A stretch of 64,000 nucleotides of DNA from Aphidius gifuensis (Eukaryota; Arthropoda; Insecta; Hymenoptera; Braconidae): positions 7,574,492 through 7,638,491 of the forward strand of contig NC_057791.1 in assembly GCF_014905175.1 (NCBI RefSeq), in the 5' to 3' direction. Below the pieces are notes generated by a model. It worked only from the letters and a program-made list of their open reading frames with translations. It was not told the origin of the DNA and searched no databases. A program made the position numbers and the translations under genes. Each line of letters begins with the position of its first letter. The stretch's first letter is position 1. Below, in pieces: positions 11,418-22,173 of the stretch.

Positions 11418-11769
11418 AATAGTGAAATATTGCTTAAAAAAGGCAGTATTTTCAATTTTTCTGAAAAACAAAATTGTAAATGATCAAAACTATGAATATT
11501 ATATGCTATAAAATTCAATACTCTATAAAATGAGACCAACGCGAACTTGAACGGTCGAAAATTAAAGCCTCCATGATCAAAATAGTGAAGGAAGTGTATT
11601 AACCCCATGTTAATCAAATGGAAAAAACAAATGACCCTTGAACCACCTCTAGATATTTTTTAATTGAGTTCAAATTTTTCCTGGGCATGATTTAGAGTTG
11701 TATAAACTTGTATGGAGATGGGTGAAGAAAAAAAAAAATATCGAAAAAAAAAAAAACACCCTAATAAAT

Positions 11770-12544
11770 ACCATTGAACTTACTACTTGGATTTGCTGAA
11801 GATTATCGCGAAGTGATAATCAATGCAAAACATGAACTCATTCTTACAAGATCAAAGACTCATACCAATGCATACCTAAAGACAACAGCAGCAGAAATTG
11901 CAAAAATTGCTATTCAAAAAATAGAATGGGTTGTACCATACATTCGAGTCTCAGATAAAGATAAAATTCAACTTTTAAACTACATATCAAAAGATCCAGC
12001 TATTTTACTAAGTTTTCGTGCTTGGGAGCTGTATGATTACCCTCTACTTCCTGCGACTTCAAAACATGTATGGAGTGTGAAAACATCAACACAACTCGAG
12101 AAACCAAGATATGTGGTTTTAGGATTTCAAACTGCACGCAAAAATCAAACTGATAAAAATGCAAGTCATTTTGATCATTGTAATTTGAGAGATATAAAAT
12201 TATTTTTAAATTCACAATCCTACCCATATGGAAATTTGAATATTAATATAAATAAGAATCAATTTGCTTTGCTCTATGATATGTTTACAAATTTTCAATT
12301 ATCATACTTTGAAAAAGAGCCAGAACCATTATTAACAAAGACAGAATTTTTAGAGCAAGCACCACTCATTGTCATAGACTGCTCTAAACAAAATGAATTT
12401 CTAAAAAGTGGACCTGTGGATATACGTTTGGAAATTGAATCAATGGAACAGTTTCCCGCAAATACATCAGCTTATTGTTCAATATTACATGATCGAATTG
12501 TGGAATACAAACCCATAAGTGGTTCCGTTCGAAAATTGTTATAA
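11770..12544 (+). pseudogene. Major capsid protein, C-terminal part (Polinton I)
   Basis: After the second copy of the target duplication the capsid frame resumes (IPL then LLLGFAEDYREVI) and runs for about 257 codons to a stop. Blocks such as WELYDYPLLPATSKH, CNLRDIKLFLNSQSYPYGN and FLKSGPVDIRLE match the Polinton II capsid protein. Together with 3,649-4,071 it makes a full-length gene interrupted only by the transposon and the earlier stop. Confidence 0.85.
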
Positions 12545-12607
12545 ATTGGAGTGTGAGCAAAAAATTTCCTCATATATCATTTATCTTTTGATGAGACAAC
12601 AATAAAA

Positions 12608-12775
12608 ATGTTTAAAAGCAAAGATAAATCTGCCAAGGAGAATTCTGATAAAACTTGTTTGTTGAATGAAGAAAAAGAAAAAAAATTCAGTCAACCAAAG
12701 TCATATGATTGGGAGAGAGAGAAGAAACCAAATCAATATGAAAACATCAAATATGAAAGACTCAAGGATAAATAA
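12608..12775 (+). CDS. Small Lys/Glu-rich Polinton protein
   Basis: 55 residues, starting MFKSKDKSAKENSDKT. It aligns with the Polinton II protein at 41,650-41,808, which sits in the same place downstream of the capsid gene. The sequence is highly charged with no membrane segment. Function unknown. Confidence 0.5.
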   Translation: MFKSKDKSAKENSDKTCLLNEEKEKKFSQPKSYDWEREKKPNQYENIKYERLKDK

Positions 12776-12980
12776 AAGTCAAGTTTCTTTCAATTCAACA
12801 CCTACAATTCATATGATGTATACATGGTTGTATGCATACAAAGCTGCAAGATGTGGAGAATGGATACAACTTGCTCGTGATCATGAACGTTTCAACATTT
12901 CGTGATCATCAACGAATTCAACGATTGAGTGAAATCATCAGTCCAATATTAATAAAGAAAATATTATCAATTTGTAAATA
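12738..12980 (+). pseudogene. Small MYTW-motif Polinton protein, frameshifted
   Basis: The frame reads through TIHMMYTWLYAYKAARCGEW and ARDHERF, then meets a stop. A near-duplicate of the CGTGATCAT block follows immediately, and the homologous C-terminus (RLSEIISPILIKK) continues in another frame. A small tandem duplication or indel near 12,900 therefore broke the gene. The Polinton II version is at 41,070-41,270. Unknown function. Confidence 0.5.
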
Positions 12981-13121
12981 ATATAAAATAAAAATTTTTT
13001 TTTTGAAAAAAAAATAAGAAATTATTGTTTTTTATTTAACTTTTTTTAAATATAATGAGGATAGGAAAAAAATTTATAGGAAAAAATTTTAGTTTTAAAA
13101 ATTAAATATTTATTTCGATAA

Positions 13122-13530
13122 TTATTCTTTCATTTCATCATCATCTGCAACTTCTTCTTCTTCTTCTTTTTCTTGAATGCGGAGTTTCAGTTTTTCAGTT
13201 TTGTCCCATAACTTAAATAAATAGTTTATCAATTGTTTGAAGTCCGCATATGATGATTTATCAAAATATTTTTCAACAAGCTGATGATGATCTGTCACCC
13301 ATGGTCGTGTTGTACTCAAATAAATCAAAGGTGATTGGCTATCGTCGTCAAATACTTGTTCCTGTTTTTCGACACCGAAATCTTTTCTCAGAAGCTCCAT
13401 ACTTTCCCAGAAGAGTCGTAAGTCTTCACGAAAACTTTTCACTTGAGTGAACTTATGGATGTATTCTGGGTATAATGATAAAAATTTTGAAAAAAGTGTA
13501 GATTCACCCCAGCAGTCTACTTCTAATAAC
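13122..13530 (-). CDS. Acidic Polinton protein, downstream exon
   Basis: The sequence DLRLFWESMELLRKDFG, then HQLVEKYFDKS, FKLWDKTEKL and a Glu-rich tail matches the Polinton II protein at 40,580-40,996. A 77-bp GT-AG intron (13,531-13,607) precedes it. Splicing creates an ATG exactly across the junction (AT from the upstream exon, G from this one) in this frame; alternatively the exon is fused to the DxQGF gene upstream. Function unknown. Confidence 0.5.
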
Positions 13531-13607
13531 CTAAAATGAAAGTTAATTATTATTTTTTAATTATTTTAAATATAATTATTTTTTTATTTCATTGAACATA
13601 TACTTAC

Positions 13608-14079
13608 ATTGATATATACCAGTGTCTTGAATTTAAAACGTTTTTTGCAGCACAGTTTGTATGTACAACGTTTTCTCTACTTCTCATTTTTTTGTATCCA
13701 CATTTGTGATTTTCATAAAGAGGAATTCGTATTTTTTTCAAAGCTGAACAACCATAATCATGAAGATCAAGTTTGAATAATTCATGATATTATCTAACCA
13801 CTTTTTCTTTTCTAATCCTTTGACACAAATAAAATCAGCTTTTTCCAAAATTTCATTGATTTTTTTGAATGAACCTTCAAATGGTACAATATTACCTTGC
13901 CAGGATAGTGTATGACGATTGTTACTCGATTGATATTTTGGATGTTATTCCTTCCATGGTATAGGTGGTGTAATTATCATGTGATCGATTGTATCATCAT
14001 GTAAACCGATGCTTGCGAATTCTTTCAGAATAAACGTATCGGATAATTGGAAACCTTGAATGTCAACGAACATTGCCAT
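13608..14079 (-). pseudogene. DxQGF-family Polinton protein, decayed
   Basis: It starts MAMFVDIQGFQLSDTFILKE, then hits an in-frame TAA after about 50 codons. Further on a frame change is needed to continue into a Cys/His-containing segment (ENHKCGYKK, NCAAKNVL). It is homologous to the two Polinton II proteins at 39,523 and 48,620. The conserved Asp near the start and the later Cys/His/Asn block suggest an enzyme or metal-binding fold, but I do not recognise the function. Confidence 0.6.
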
Positions 14080-14578
14080 TTTTATGCAATAGTTTAATTA
14101 CTCAGTTTTTTTTCAGATATCCCGATCACGATAGTTTGCAATCGACTGACTTTTCAATCAAAAACTTGACATTCTTATAGAACTTGCCCCTCCAAAATAA
14201 ATAACAAAGAATATTCTGGAAATTTTTTCGAGATTAATTTTTCTCAGAATTCTTCAATAAAATTACGATTGAATAAATATGGTGTCAGACTATGATATCT
14301 TTCAACACCTCGAAATTTCGACCTTCGATCTGACACCCCGATACATGGTGGCAGACTACAATACCTTTCAACACCTTCGATATATGGTGTCAGACCTCTT
14401 TCATTTCACACCTCCGATCTGTCACCCCGATATCGCTTCACACCTCCGATCTGACTCCCCGACCCCGACCCCCCGATTGAGACTACCCCATCCCGAACCC
14501 CGATCTTACACCCCCGATCCCGACCCCTGTCCCCTTAACCCCTCACCGCTGATCGGAAACCGGCCTTGTATAACTACT
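14080..14578. repeat. Right terminal region of Polinton I
   Basis: A C-rich, degenerate repetitive stretch of units resembling CGATCTGACACCCCGATA is followed by CCCCGACCCC-type sequence. It ends ACCGGCCTTGTATAACTACT. Polinton II termini are likewise internally repetitive (CGGGAGA units) and end ACCGGCCCTGTTTCCCTACT. The small open frame at 14,279-14,659 here is low-complexity and was not called. Confidence 0.6.
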
Positions 14579-15687
14579 CGTCCGCATAGCATGATAAAAA
14601 TATATATATATATATACTCTACAATTTGCATCAGCTCAACATGTAGTCGTCGAGCTTAGAGGCATAAAAGATGAAACCTCCATGCATTTTTTTATTATGT
14701 AGTAAATTATTTTGTCTCCATGGATTATCCATGTGGTCAAAGTAGAGTCATTTAATCGACTTTACATGCATAAGTATATGTATTTATTAAGTCTGAGTTG
14801 GTTCGACGTCGAGCCGACGGAAATTTTGATACCAGGCAAATAAAATGTAACTCAAACCGGGAAAAAAAATGAAAATTGTAAGAAATGAAAAAGAAAATAT
14901 ATATATATCAATGAAATAGGTAGATGAATTATTAAAAATTGACAATCAAGAAAGATAAACATATTTTTGTGCAGCAGTAGAATCGCGTCTGCATAGCATG
15001 ATAAAAATATATATATACTCTACAATTTGCATCAGCTCAACATGTAGTCATCGAGCTTAGAGGCATGAAAGATGAAACCTCCATGCAATTTTTCATTATG
15101 TAGTAAATTATTTTGTCTCCATGGATTATCCATGTGGTCAAAGTAGAGTCATTTTATCGACTTTACATGCATAAGTATATGTATTTATTAAGTCTGAGTT
15201 GGTTCGACGTCGAGCTGACGGAAATTTTGATACCAGGCAAATAAAATGTAACTCAATCCGGGAAAAAAAATGAAAATTATAAGAAATGAAAAAGAAAATA
15301 TATATATATCAATGAAATAGGTAGATGAATTATTAAAAATTGACAATCAAGAAAGATAAACATATTTTTGTGCAGCAGTAGAATCGCGTCTGCATAGCAT
15401 GATAAAAATATATATATACTCTACAATTTGCATCAGCTCAACATGTAGTCGTCGAGCTTAGAGGCATGAAAGATGAAACCTCCATGCATTTTTTTATTAT
15501 GTGGTAAATTACTTTACTACATAATACTACGTAATCGACTTTAAATGCATAAGTATATGTATAAGTATATTAAGTCTGAGTTGATTCGACGTCGAGCCAA
15601 CGGAAATTTTAATACCAGGCAAATAAAATGTAACTGAAACCGCGAAAAAAAATGAAAATTATAAGAAATGAAAAAGAAAATATATAT
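14579..15687. repeat. ~400-bp tandem repeat, 2.7 copies
   Basis: Units start at 14,579, 14,986 and 15,387 (each CGTCYGCATAGCATGATAA), with periods of 407 and 401 bp. The third is cut short by the element at 15,688. Polinton I inserted at the unit boundary. A 30-bp piece of the unit (ATCAATGAAATAGGTAGATG) reappears near 18,612. No gene is visible. Confidence 0.8.
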
Positions 15688-17124
15688 AATATACAAAATC
15701 AAAAATATAATTTTTGTAAAAAACAAACTCGTTAAAGTTGTTCTCTACGTTAGCTTAGTACTACTGTATATACTAAATTTTTATTCAATTTAACAAAAAA
15801 AAATAAACAATTCAAACAAACGATGATAAATAATTTAGGAGAATTGAAGCTGCCTGTGTTTGAAGAATAAAATTGAAATAAAAAAAGATCACGTTTTATC
15901 CTTATTACACAAACAAACTTTAACGCCGCGGTTTTCTTCACAATTCCAAGATCAGGTTGACAGACAGCTAAGACTTAATATAATTTCATGATATGTCCAT
16001 TCAAAATAATCGACAATACTTTTATCTAAGACTCGATATTGTATCACATGCGAATGATTAATTTTTCAATAGAAACGTCAAATTATTAGAAAACAGATAT
16101 CGTATGCACACCCTGGTAGAAATATTTCTCCAACTTTTTCCGCCTTTTTTCCAACTTTCTCCACCTTTTTACAAAAATGACCCATGGTTGGAGAAAAGTT
16201 GGAAAGAAGTTGAAAAAAAGTTGGAGTAAATTTCAGGTTGAAGAATTGGCGGAAAAAAGTTGGAGAAAAGTCGGAAAAAAATTGAGTAAGTTTTTAGCTG
16301 GAAAAAGGTTTCAGAAATTTGTCCGCCATTTCTCCAACTATGGGTCATTTTCGTAAAGAGGTGAAACGTCGGAGAAATATTTCTACCAGGGCGTATTTGA
16401 CAAAAATTTTTTTTGATTATTAATCAGGTACAGCTGACAAATTTTTTCTTTAAGAGGACTCAAATATGTGATGTAACTCCAAAATAGCCTATTTTAAATT
16501 GAAAATGAAGAAATTAAAAAATCTTTTCTTTATGCCTATCCCAGGTAAACAAGAATATTTGTCGTTTGCATTGATTGATTTTTTGATTGTTATTCATCAG
16601 CAACTCAATTACAGCTGTACTAGTGTTGTGATAACTATAATGGAAGGTGGAGTCATCAAAAAAATACAGAAAAACAGAAATATAATTTACGTTTCCAAAA
16701 AAATTTATATGAAATACCCTGCAAATACCAAAAAATCTAATATCAAGCTCATCTAAAAACAAGCTGAAAAGTTAATCCAATAACAAGATATATGCAAAAT
16801 AGTGAGATTGTTGATCATCGAATTGCATCTTTGCTGGAAAGTTTTCGTCTGAAAAACCTAATCTTGGAATTGTGAAGAAAACTGCGGCGTTCAAGTTTGT
16901 TTGTGTAATAAGGATAAAACGTGATATTTTTTTATTTCGATTTTATTTTTCAAACACAGGCAGCTTTAATTTCCTAAATTATTTATCATCGTTTGTTTGA
17001 ATTTTTTATTTTTTTTTGTTAAATCGAATAAAAATTTAGTATATACAGTAGTACTAAGCTAACGTAAAGAACAACTTTAACGAGTTTGTTTTTTACAAAA
17101 ATTATATTTTTGATTTTGTATATT
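15688..17124. mobile_element. 1.4-kb inverted-repeat element
   Basis: Arms of about 275 bp (15,688-15,965 and about 16,845-17,124) begin AATATACAAAATCAAAAATA and are close reverse complements. The interior holds a nested MITE (16,111-16,391) and no convincing gene. Its target duplication is unclear because the flanks are AT-rich. It lies within the third unit of the 400-bp repeat. Confidence 0.7.
16111..16391. mobile_element. 281-bp MITE with CCCTGGTA termini
   Basis: It begins CCCTGGTAGAAATATTTCTC and ends with its inverted version. The interior is made of TCCAACTTT-type units in opposite orientations. It has the same termini as element C at 9,574-10,598. Confidence 0.65.
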
Positions 17125-18606
17125 ATTTCACTTCTTTTGTTTAAACATTCAGCTTAAAAGTAAAAATAATCAATCAATTCATGAATGATTGTATTACCAA
17201 AAAATAAAAAAATAATTTTAAAAATATAAGAGAAATAAAAAAATAAAAAATCCATTAGAAATTAATATAGTTCAGAGTGATACCGATTTTAGTGGCAAGG
17301 CCGTTAATTTACCATTACGAAGGCATCTTTTTAAAAAATTTATCAACAAACGGCGCACGCAGGTGTCTTACGCCATCTATCAATAGTCACTTTACTGCGA
17401 TCTAAAATACTGTCTGAAGCTAGGTTTTTCGGTATATACACCAATTATTTTCTTGCTGCGGTCTTCAATATTGTATCAATTAGAGGCACTAGAAGCTCTA
17501 TATATGGTTATCATTAATGAATATTATTATTTTATGAATATTATTCCAACAATAGCTACAAATTTAATATAACTAGTTGATTGGTAAATAATTTTTGTCA
17601 CACTATGATCTAAAATACTGACTGGGAATTCGTGGAAGTATTTCAGATCGCATCGAGACTTAACTTTGTATAAATTAGAGGCACTAAAAGCTCTATATAT
17701 TACTATCATCAATAAATATTATTATTTTATAATTATTTTATAAATATTATTCCAACAATAGCTACAAATTCAATAACTAGTTGATTGATGAATAATTTTT
17801 ATCACACTATGATCTGAAATACTGACTGGAGAATCTTGGAAGTATTTCAGATCGCATCGGGATTCACAATAAAACGTTTTACCGCAATATTTTGAGGCAG
17901 TGTTCAGCGTTGGATAGTTTGACGATAATGTCTGACAATGTCATACGTTTAATACTGACTTGCAGTATCGCAGATCGCAGCAAAGATTCAAAAATATTGG
18001 CAAAACAATCCTGCGCGATAACCAGCGTACGCAACTACAGTTGTGCTTGCCAATGTGAATTTGTTAACTAATGTACTTACAATCTTTAACATAAGTCGTT
18101 TCATACAATTATTATTTTGATTAGTAATAATAATGAGAGGCCCTAGAAATCACAGGAAATGATAAAAAACAAGGTATGGTGCGCGCAGCATCGCTACGCC
18201 ATTTTTAAACTTTCGCTGCCATATGACATACTGCTAATCAGATAGAGCAGGATGACCAACCAATATTCTGGGGTGAATTTATCAGATACAGGACGCCAAC
18301 TTGGTAAAAACTTCAAATATCGACAAAATCGACAGAAATTAATTTTTTACAAAAAAACGGGGGGCCGGTTTATCATATATTTATATCTTTTTAAATAAGG
18401 CACCGAAAAATTCGATAATAGGCTCATTTGAAAGAGGAACCTCGATTTATATAGTCAAACTGTTGTTATTTTTTTTTTTCGATTGCTCAATCAAAAGATA
18501 TGGACTTGACTATAATTCAATGACGTCACACACACGAACTTAAAAGACATATATCCCCGGCAGTCTCTCATTTTTGAACAACTTTAACGAGAGACTCTAC
18601 CGGGTC
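17125..18606. other. AT-rich intergenic DNA with a ~200-bp tandem duplication
   Basis: Two units (about 17,476-17,672 and 17,673-17,880) share AGAGGCACTARAAGCTCTAT and the following sequence through GAAGTATTTCAGATCGCATC. The rest, including a patch at 18,350-18,600, shows no gene. Confidence 0.5.
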
Positions 18607-18951
18607 TCATGATATATCAATGAAATAGGTAGATGAATTAGTGGGTATTCCTTTGATTAAGCAATTATCATTTTTACTTGACCATTTAAATTTATTGATG
18701 TAGAGTAGACTTAAAACAATGATATCATTAATTTTGAGGACTTCAATCTTTCTTAGAATCTTCGTTGATCTAAAACAATCGACACCAACCCCTCCGTGCC
18801 ACAATAATAGTGATTGATCAATTAGTTCTTGTAAAGTGAATGTGTTATTTTTATTTGGTATTAAAAGATTTATCATAAATTCGTTTGACAAGGAAACATT
18901 TACATATGAACACGATTCACAGTTTTTTAAATACTTTTTTCGTAGCTGCAA
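18607..18951 (-). pseudogene. Fragment possibly of a ubiquitin-protease-like domain
   Basis: An open frame of about 114 codons reads CESCSYVNVSLSNEFMINLL, then TLQELIDQSLLLWHGG. A later stretch has alternating hydrophobic residues. The Cys-x-x-Cys, TLQEL and spacing resemble the finger region of USP-type proteases, but the match is weak and the ends are undefined. It may be a transposon-derived fragment. Neither strand offers a clear extension. Confidence 0.25.
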
Positions 18952-21900
18952 TTGTACATTGCTAACGGAAAATGAATAACACCATAGAGCTGTAAAGTCG
19001 TAGAGACCGAGCGGAGACTCGATTCGTCAGTGAGCGAGAAAACTTACCGGTAAAGGCACTCATTCATGAAGCATAAACCATTGCAGCAAAAACTTGCGTG
19101 TGAACACACCGATCTAAAATGTAATACACTTGACAACAATGAAAAAATATATAAAATATCGATAATTGATAAAACAATAATAAAATAATATTAATAAGCT
19201 AAAAATAACAAAATATAAAATACACTTCATTTAACATGGAATTTTTTCAAAAACAGTTTTTTTTCGAAAATTAAAGGTTTTCTTCAATCAAATAACCAAT
19301 ACTTGACATCAATTTTAGGGTGCGAACCCACGACAAGCTAAAATTTCCGCTTGTAAACATGGCGGCTATAAAAATCACCAAAAAGTAACTATATTTACTA
19401 AATTTATCGCAAATCCGTGATTTTAGAACAAGCTTGTTCTGCAGTCACGGAGAGACACCACGGATTTGCAGTTCTATAGACCGATGCTTCTGGCAGCTGA
19501 TTTAGATATTCGAAAATAAATCCTTTATTTTATATTTTTATATTAAACTTGATGGAAAGAAAAATAAACAATAACATGTGACTTGGGAACATAGCTTAAA
19601 GTATCATTATTTAATTTGCGCCATCGATGCGATATTGGATACTGAAGTAAATATGAAGGTTTCCCACACCTTGCACAATTTTATTTTTACAATGTTGTTA
19701 AATTGCTCTGGACTTGGAAACCATATTGCTTTGATCTGATTTGTTTTTATAATGTTTGTCAGAGTGCAGAAAGATTTTAAATAATCTTCAAGAAAAACGC
19801 AATTTCTGAAAATGATTTTGAAGTTTAAAAAAAAAGTATACATCTTAAAAATCTGTTTTTATTTTTATTAAAAAGTTTCAATTAATTTATAAGATGATCA
19901 GAAGACAGAATATTTTTCACATCAATTAAATAATATATTCCATAAGGCACAAGAAACAAAGGCACGATAAAGACAAAAGGATGTATAAACAAAAGGTTAC
20001 GTTTATCAGCAAGCATGTGTATGTTGTATATTAGTACATAAGCACACCTGATGAGCAGGATTCGCGCCCATATCCCAACTTCATATAGCGCGCACCATTG
20101 CTGCGATATTGAATACACATGAATTTAAATGCGAGTATTCATATATTTAATTTATTTATAATTATGTATATATGCGCCGTTGTATATATTAATATACAAG
20201 TATTTTATTTGTAGTATCAGTTATACTTGCATTTGTTAGGCGAAGTAAAGTTCATATTGTACATATATATACATGCGTATGCGAGTATTTTTCATTTACT
20301 AGATAAATATACCTATTATTATTGTTTATATAAAATAATATTTCCTATATACAAAACATAATATTGAATTATTATACAATAATTTATTTATAATATTGAC
20401 TAATTTTATGTTCTAAAAAACGAGAAATAGACATTAATGTGTTTGGAAGAGAAAAATATTATTGTAATTGTACAATAATTTCACAATATAATTTATTTAT
20501 ACTTTTTTATTCAAAGTAAAAGAAAAATGGTATACTTGATAAATATTCATATTCATAATTATTATGTTTATAATAGTGTTTTAAAAAAGGTATTTTTTAA
20601 TTTAAATAATAATTTTTGATTTAAACTAAAAAGTGCATTTTTTAATAAGTATATAATGTATTACGTCTGAAAAAACACAGTGATATTCAAAGTTTCAATA
20701 TCGATATTATTAGGATTCAACTACATATGATATTTCATCTGTCGATATTTATTGATTTTAAATTATTCAAGTTCGTTGAACATACTAAATGCAAGATAGT
20801 GTTTGTAAGTATATTTTGGGAACTGAACTATTGAGGTGCTGTTATGTATGTTACACGGCGTATAAGAGTGAAGACGTATTAATATGAATGAAACAAATAC
20901 AAATCTCTTATATCGACACTTTCAGAGAATATTATCATATGACAACATGTTTTTTTATTCGGTTTTTCATAGAAAATCTTCTCACGATTACGGGAAAAAT
21001 TCCTATACATGCGCAAAGTGGTTAAAAATGGAGTTGAAGTATGGAAAAAACGGCTATTTATCGGTTATATATCGTATAGTTATTAGAATAATGATTAATT
21101 CTGAAATTTATTAATATCAATCAATGAAGCTCGTCAAGAAGATAAAAATGTTTCAATAAAAATTTAGATAATAATTTATAAATTTCAATATATATATTTT
21201 TTTTACAAATATAATAATGGCTAATAATAAAACTCTTCGAGTAAAAAAGAACGTCAAAATGAAAATTTCGATATATTCAATTTTTTTTTTTTTTTTAAAC
21301 CGCTAGATGTTTAACTGAGCGACTAGATTTTTTACTTAGCCACTAGACTTTTTACTTAGTCTCCGTTATAGGGACTGTAAAATTATTATATAGTTATGTT
21401 ATTTGGCAACATCCTTTCCTTAGAAACATTTGCCAATAGTTTTTTTATTAATTAATTATGGCAAATGTTGCTGAGGAATTAATGAAGATTACTAATTAAT
21501 TTATTTGGTTACATCTTTCCCTTAGCCATTTGCCAATAGCTTTTCAATTTATTATAGAAAAAATAGCTAAGAAAAGGAGATAGCCAAATAAATAAATTAT
21601 AATTTACTATATTCATATTTGTTAATAATTATTGCAAAAATCAATTTACTATATTCAATCATTAACTCTATTGCTGCACCTAATTATTCTAAGTCCGCGT
21701 TTATAATATTATAATAAACCCGCAAGTCTAGATGGCTCACAAATTTTTTTTTTTAATAAAAAGTTTGATATTGATTTTATAAGATGATCAGAAGACAAAA
21801 TTCTTTTATCTGATCAATCATATTTTAAAATAAATTCCCAAGGAATTGGAGGGTCAGGGTTAGCTCTATGCCATGTATATTAGGCACGGTAGTTATCTCG

Positions 21901-22100
21901 TTTCCCCACTTTCTTTTTTTTTCTCATACTTGACGCGAGGGTAGTGCCTCTTGATCCCAGACAACATGTTTTTTTATTTAGTTTTTATAGAAAATTTTCT
22001 CACGCTTACCGGAAAAATACGGAAAAAATTCCTGCAGATGCGCAAAGTGGTTAAAAATGAAATTGAAGTATGGAAAAAACGGCTAATTATTATTAATAAA
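18952..22100. other. AT-rich intergenic DNA with dispersed repeats
   Basis: A block beginning GACAACATGTTTTTTTATT occurs at about 20,940-21,057 and again at about 21,959-22,084. The small open frames over these copies are repeat-derived and not called. Palindromic TAGCTAAGAAAAGG-type units near 21,410-21,600 resemble those of element B. No gene is visible. Confidence 0.45.
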
Positions 22101-22108
22101 AACGAAGT

Positions 22109-22173
22109 TCTCCCGCCAGGAATCAGACCCGGGTCTTTTGCTTACCGGGCCTTGACCACTAAACCACAGGGCT
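22109..22173 (-). repeat. tRNA-like sequence (tRNA relic or SINE head)
   Basis: On the minus strand CCCTGTGGTTTAGTGGTCAA resembles an A box and GGGTCTGATTCCTGGCGGG a B box, with ends CCCTG and CGGGAG that pair poorly. The B box lacks the canonical GGTTCGA, so a functional tRNA is unlikely. It sits directly next to the dispersed repeat ending at 22,084. Confidence 0.45.

Larger units (their letters stand above)
4076..11763 (+). mobile_element. hAT-like DNA transposon A (7,688 bp) inside Polinton I capsid gene
   Basis: Terminal inverted repeats of about 345 bp (4,076-4,421 and 11,418-11,763) begin TAGGGTG and are nearly identical. They are flanked by the perfect 8-bp duplication ATAAATAC. The element encodes a multi-exon transposase on the plus strand and has itself been invaded by element B (8,080-11,093). 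Superfamily assignment rests on duplication length and terminus; the transposase belongs to a DDE family common in arthropod genomes. Confidence 0.85.
1..14578. mobile_element. Polinton I (Maverick), partial, decayed and interrupted
   Basis: The gene set (DUF8207-like, packaging ATPase, PLA2/core, protease, penton, small protein, major capsid, small genes, DxQGF protein) is collinear with that of Polinton II but inverted. The left end lies outside the window. The right end is placed at 14,578 because the last bases, AACCGGCCTTGT then CTACT, match the Polinton II terminus (AACCGGCCCTGT then CTACT); Polintons classically begin 5'-AG. The 6 bp after it (CGTCCG) would be the target duplication, but the other copy is out of view. 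Several genes carry frameshifts or stops, and 4,076-11,763 is a foreign transposon inside the capsid gene. Confidence 0.85.

Noticed and set aside
14279..14659. 126-codon open frame rich in Pro/Ser/Thr
   Set aside because: It lies in the C-rich terminal repeat of Polinton I and runs across the element end into the flanking tandem repeat.
14579..15687. CRISPR-like array
   Set aside because: Three 400-bp units with no short spaced repeats; this is an ordinary eukaryotic tandem repeat.
22109..22173. Functional tRNA gene
   Set aside because: The acceptor ends pair poorly, the T-loop consensus GGTTCGA is altered, and no plausible anticodon arm could be drawn.
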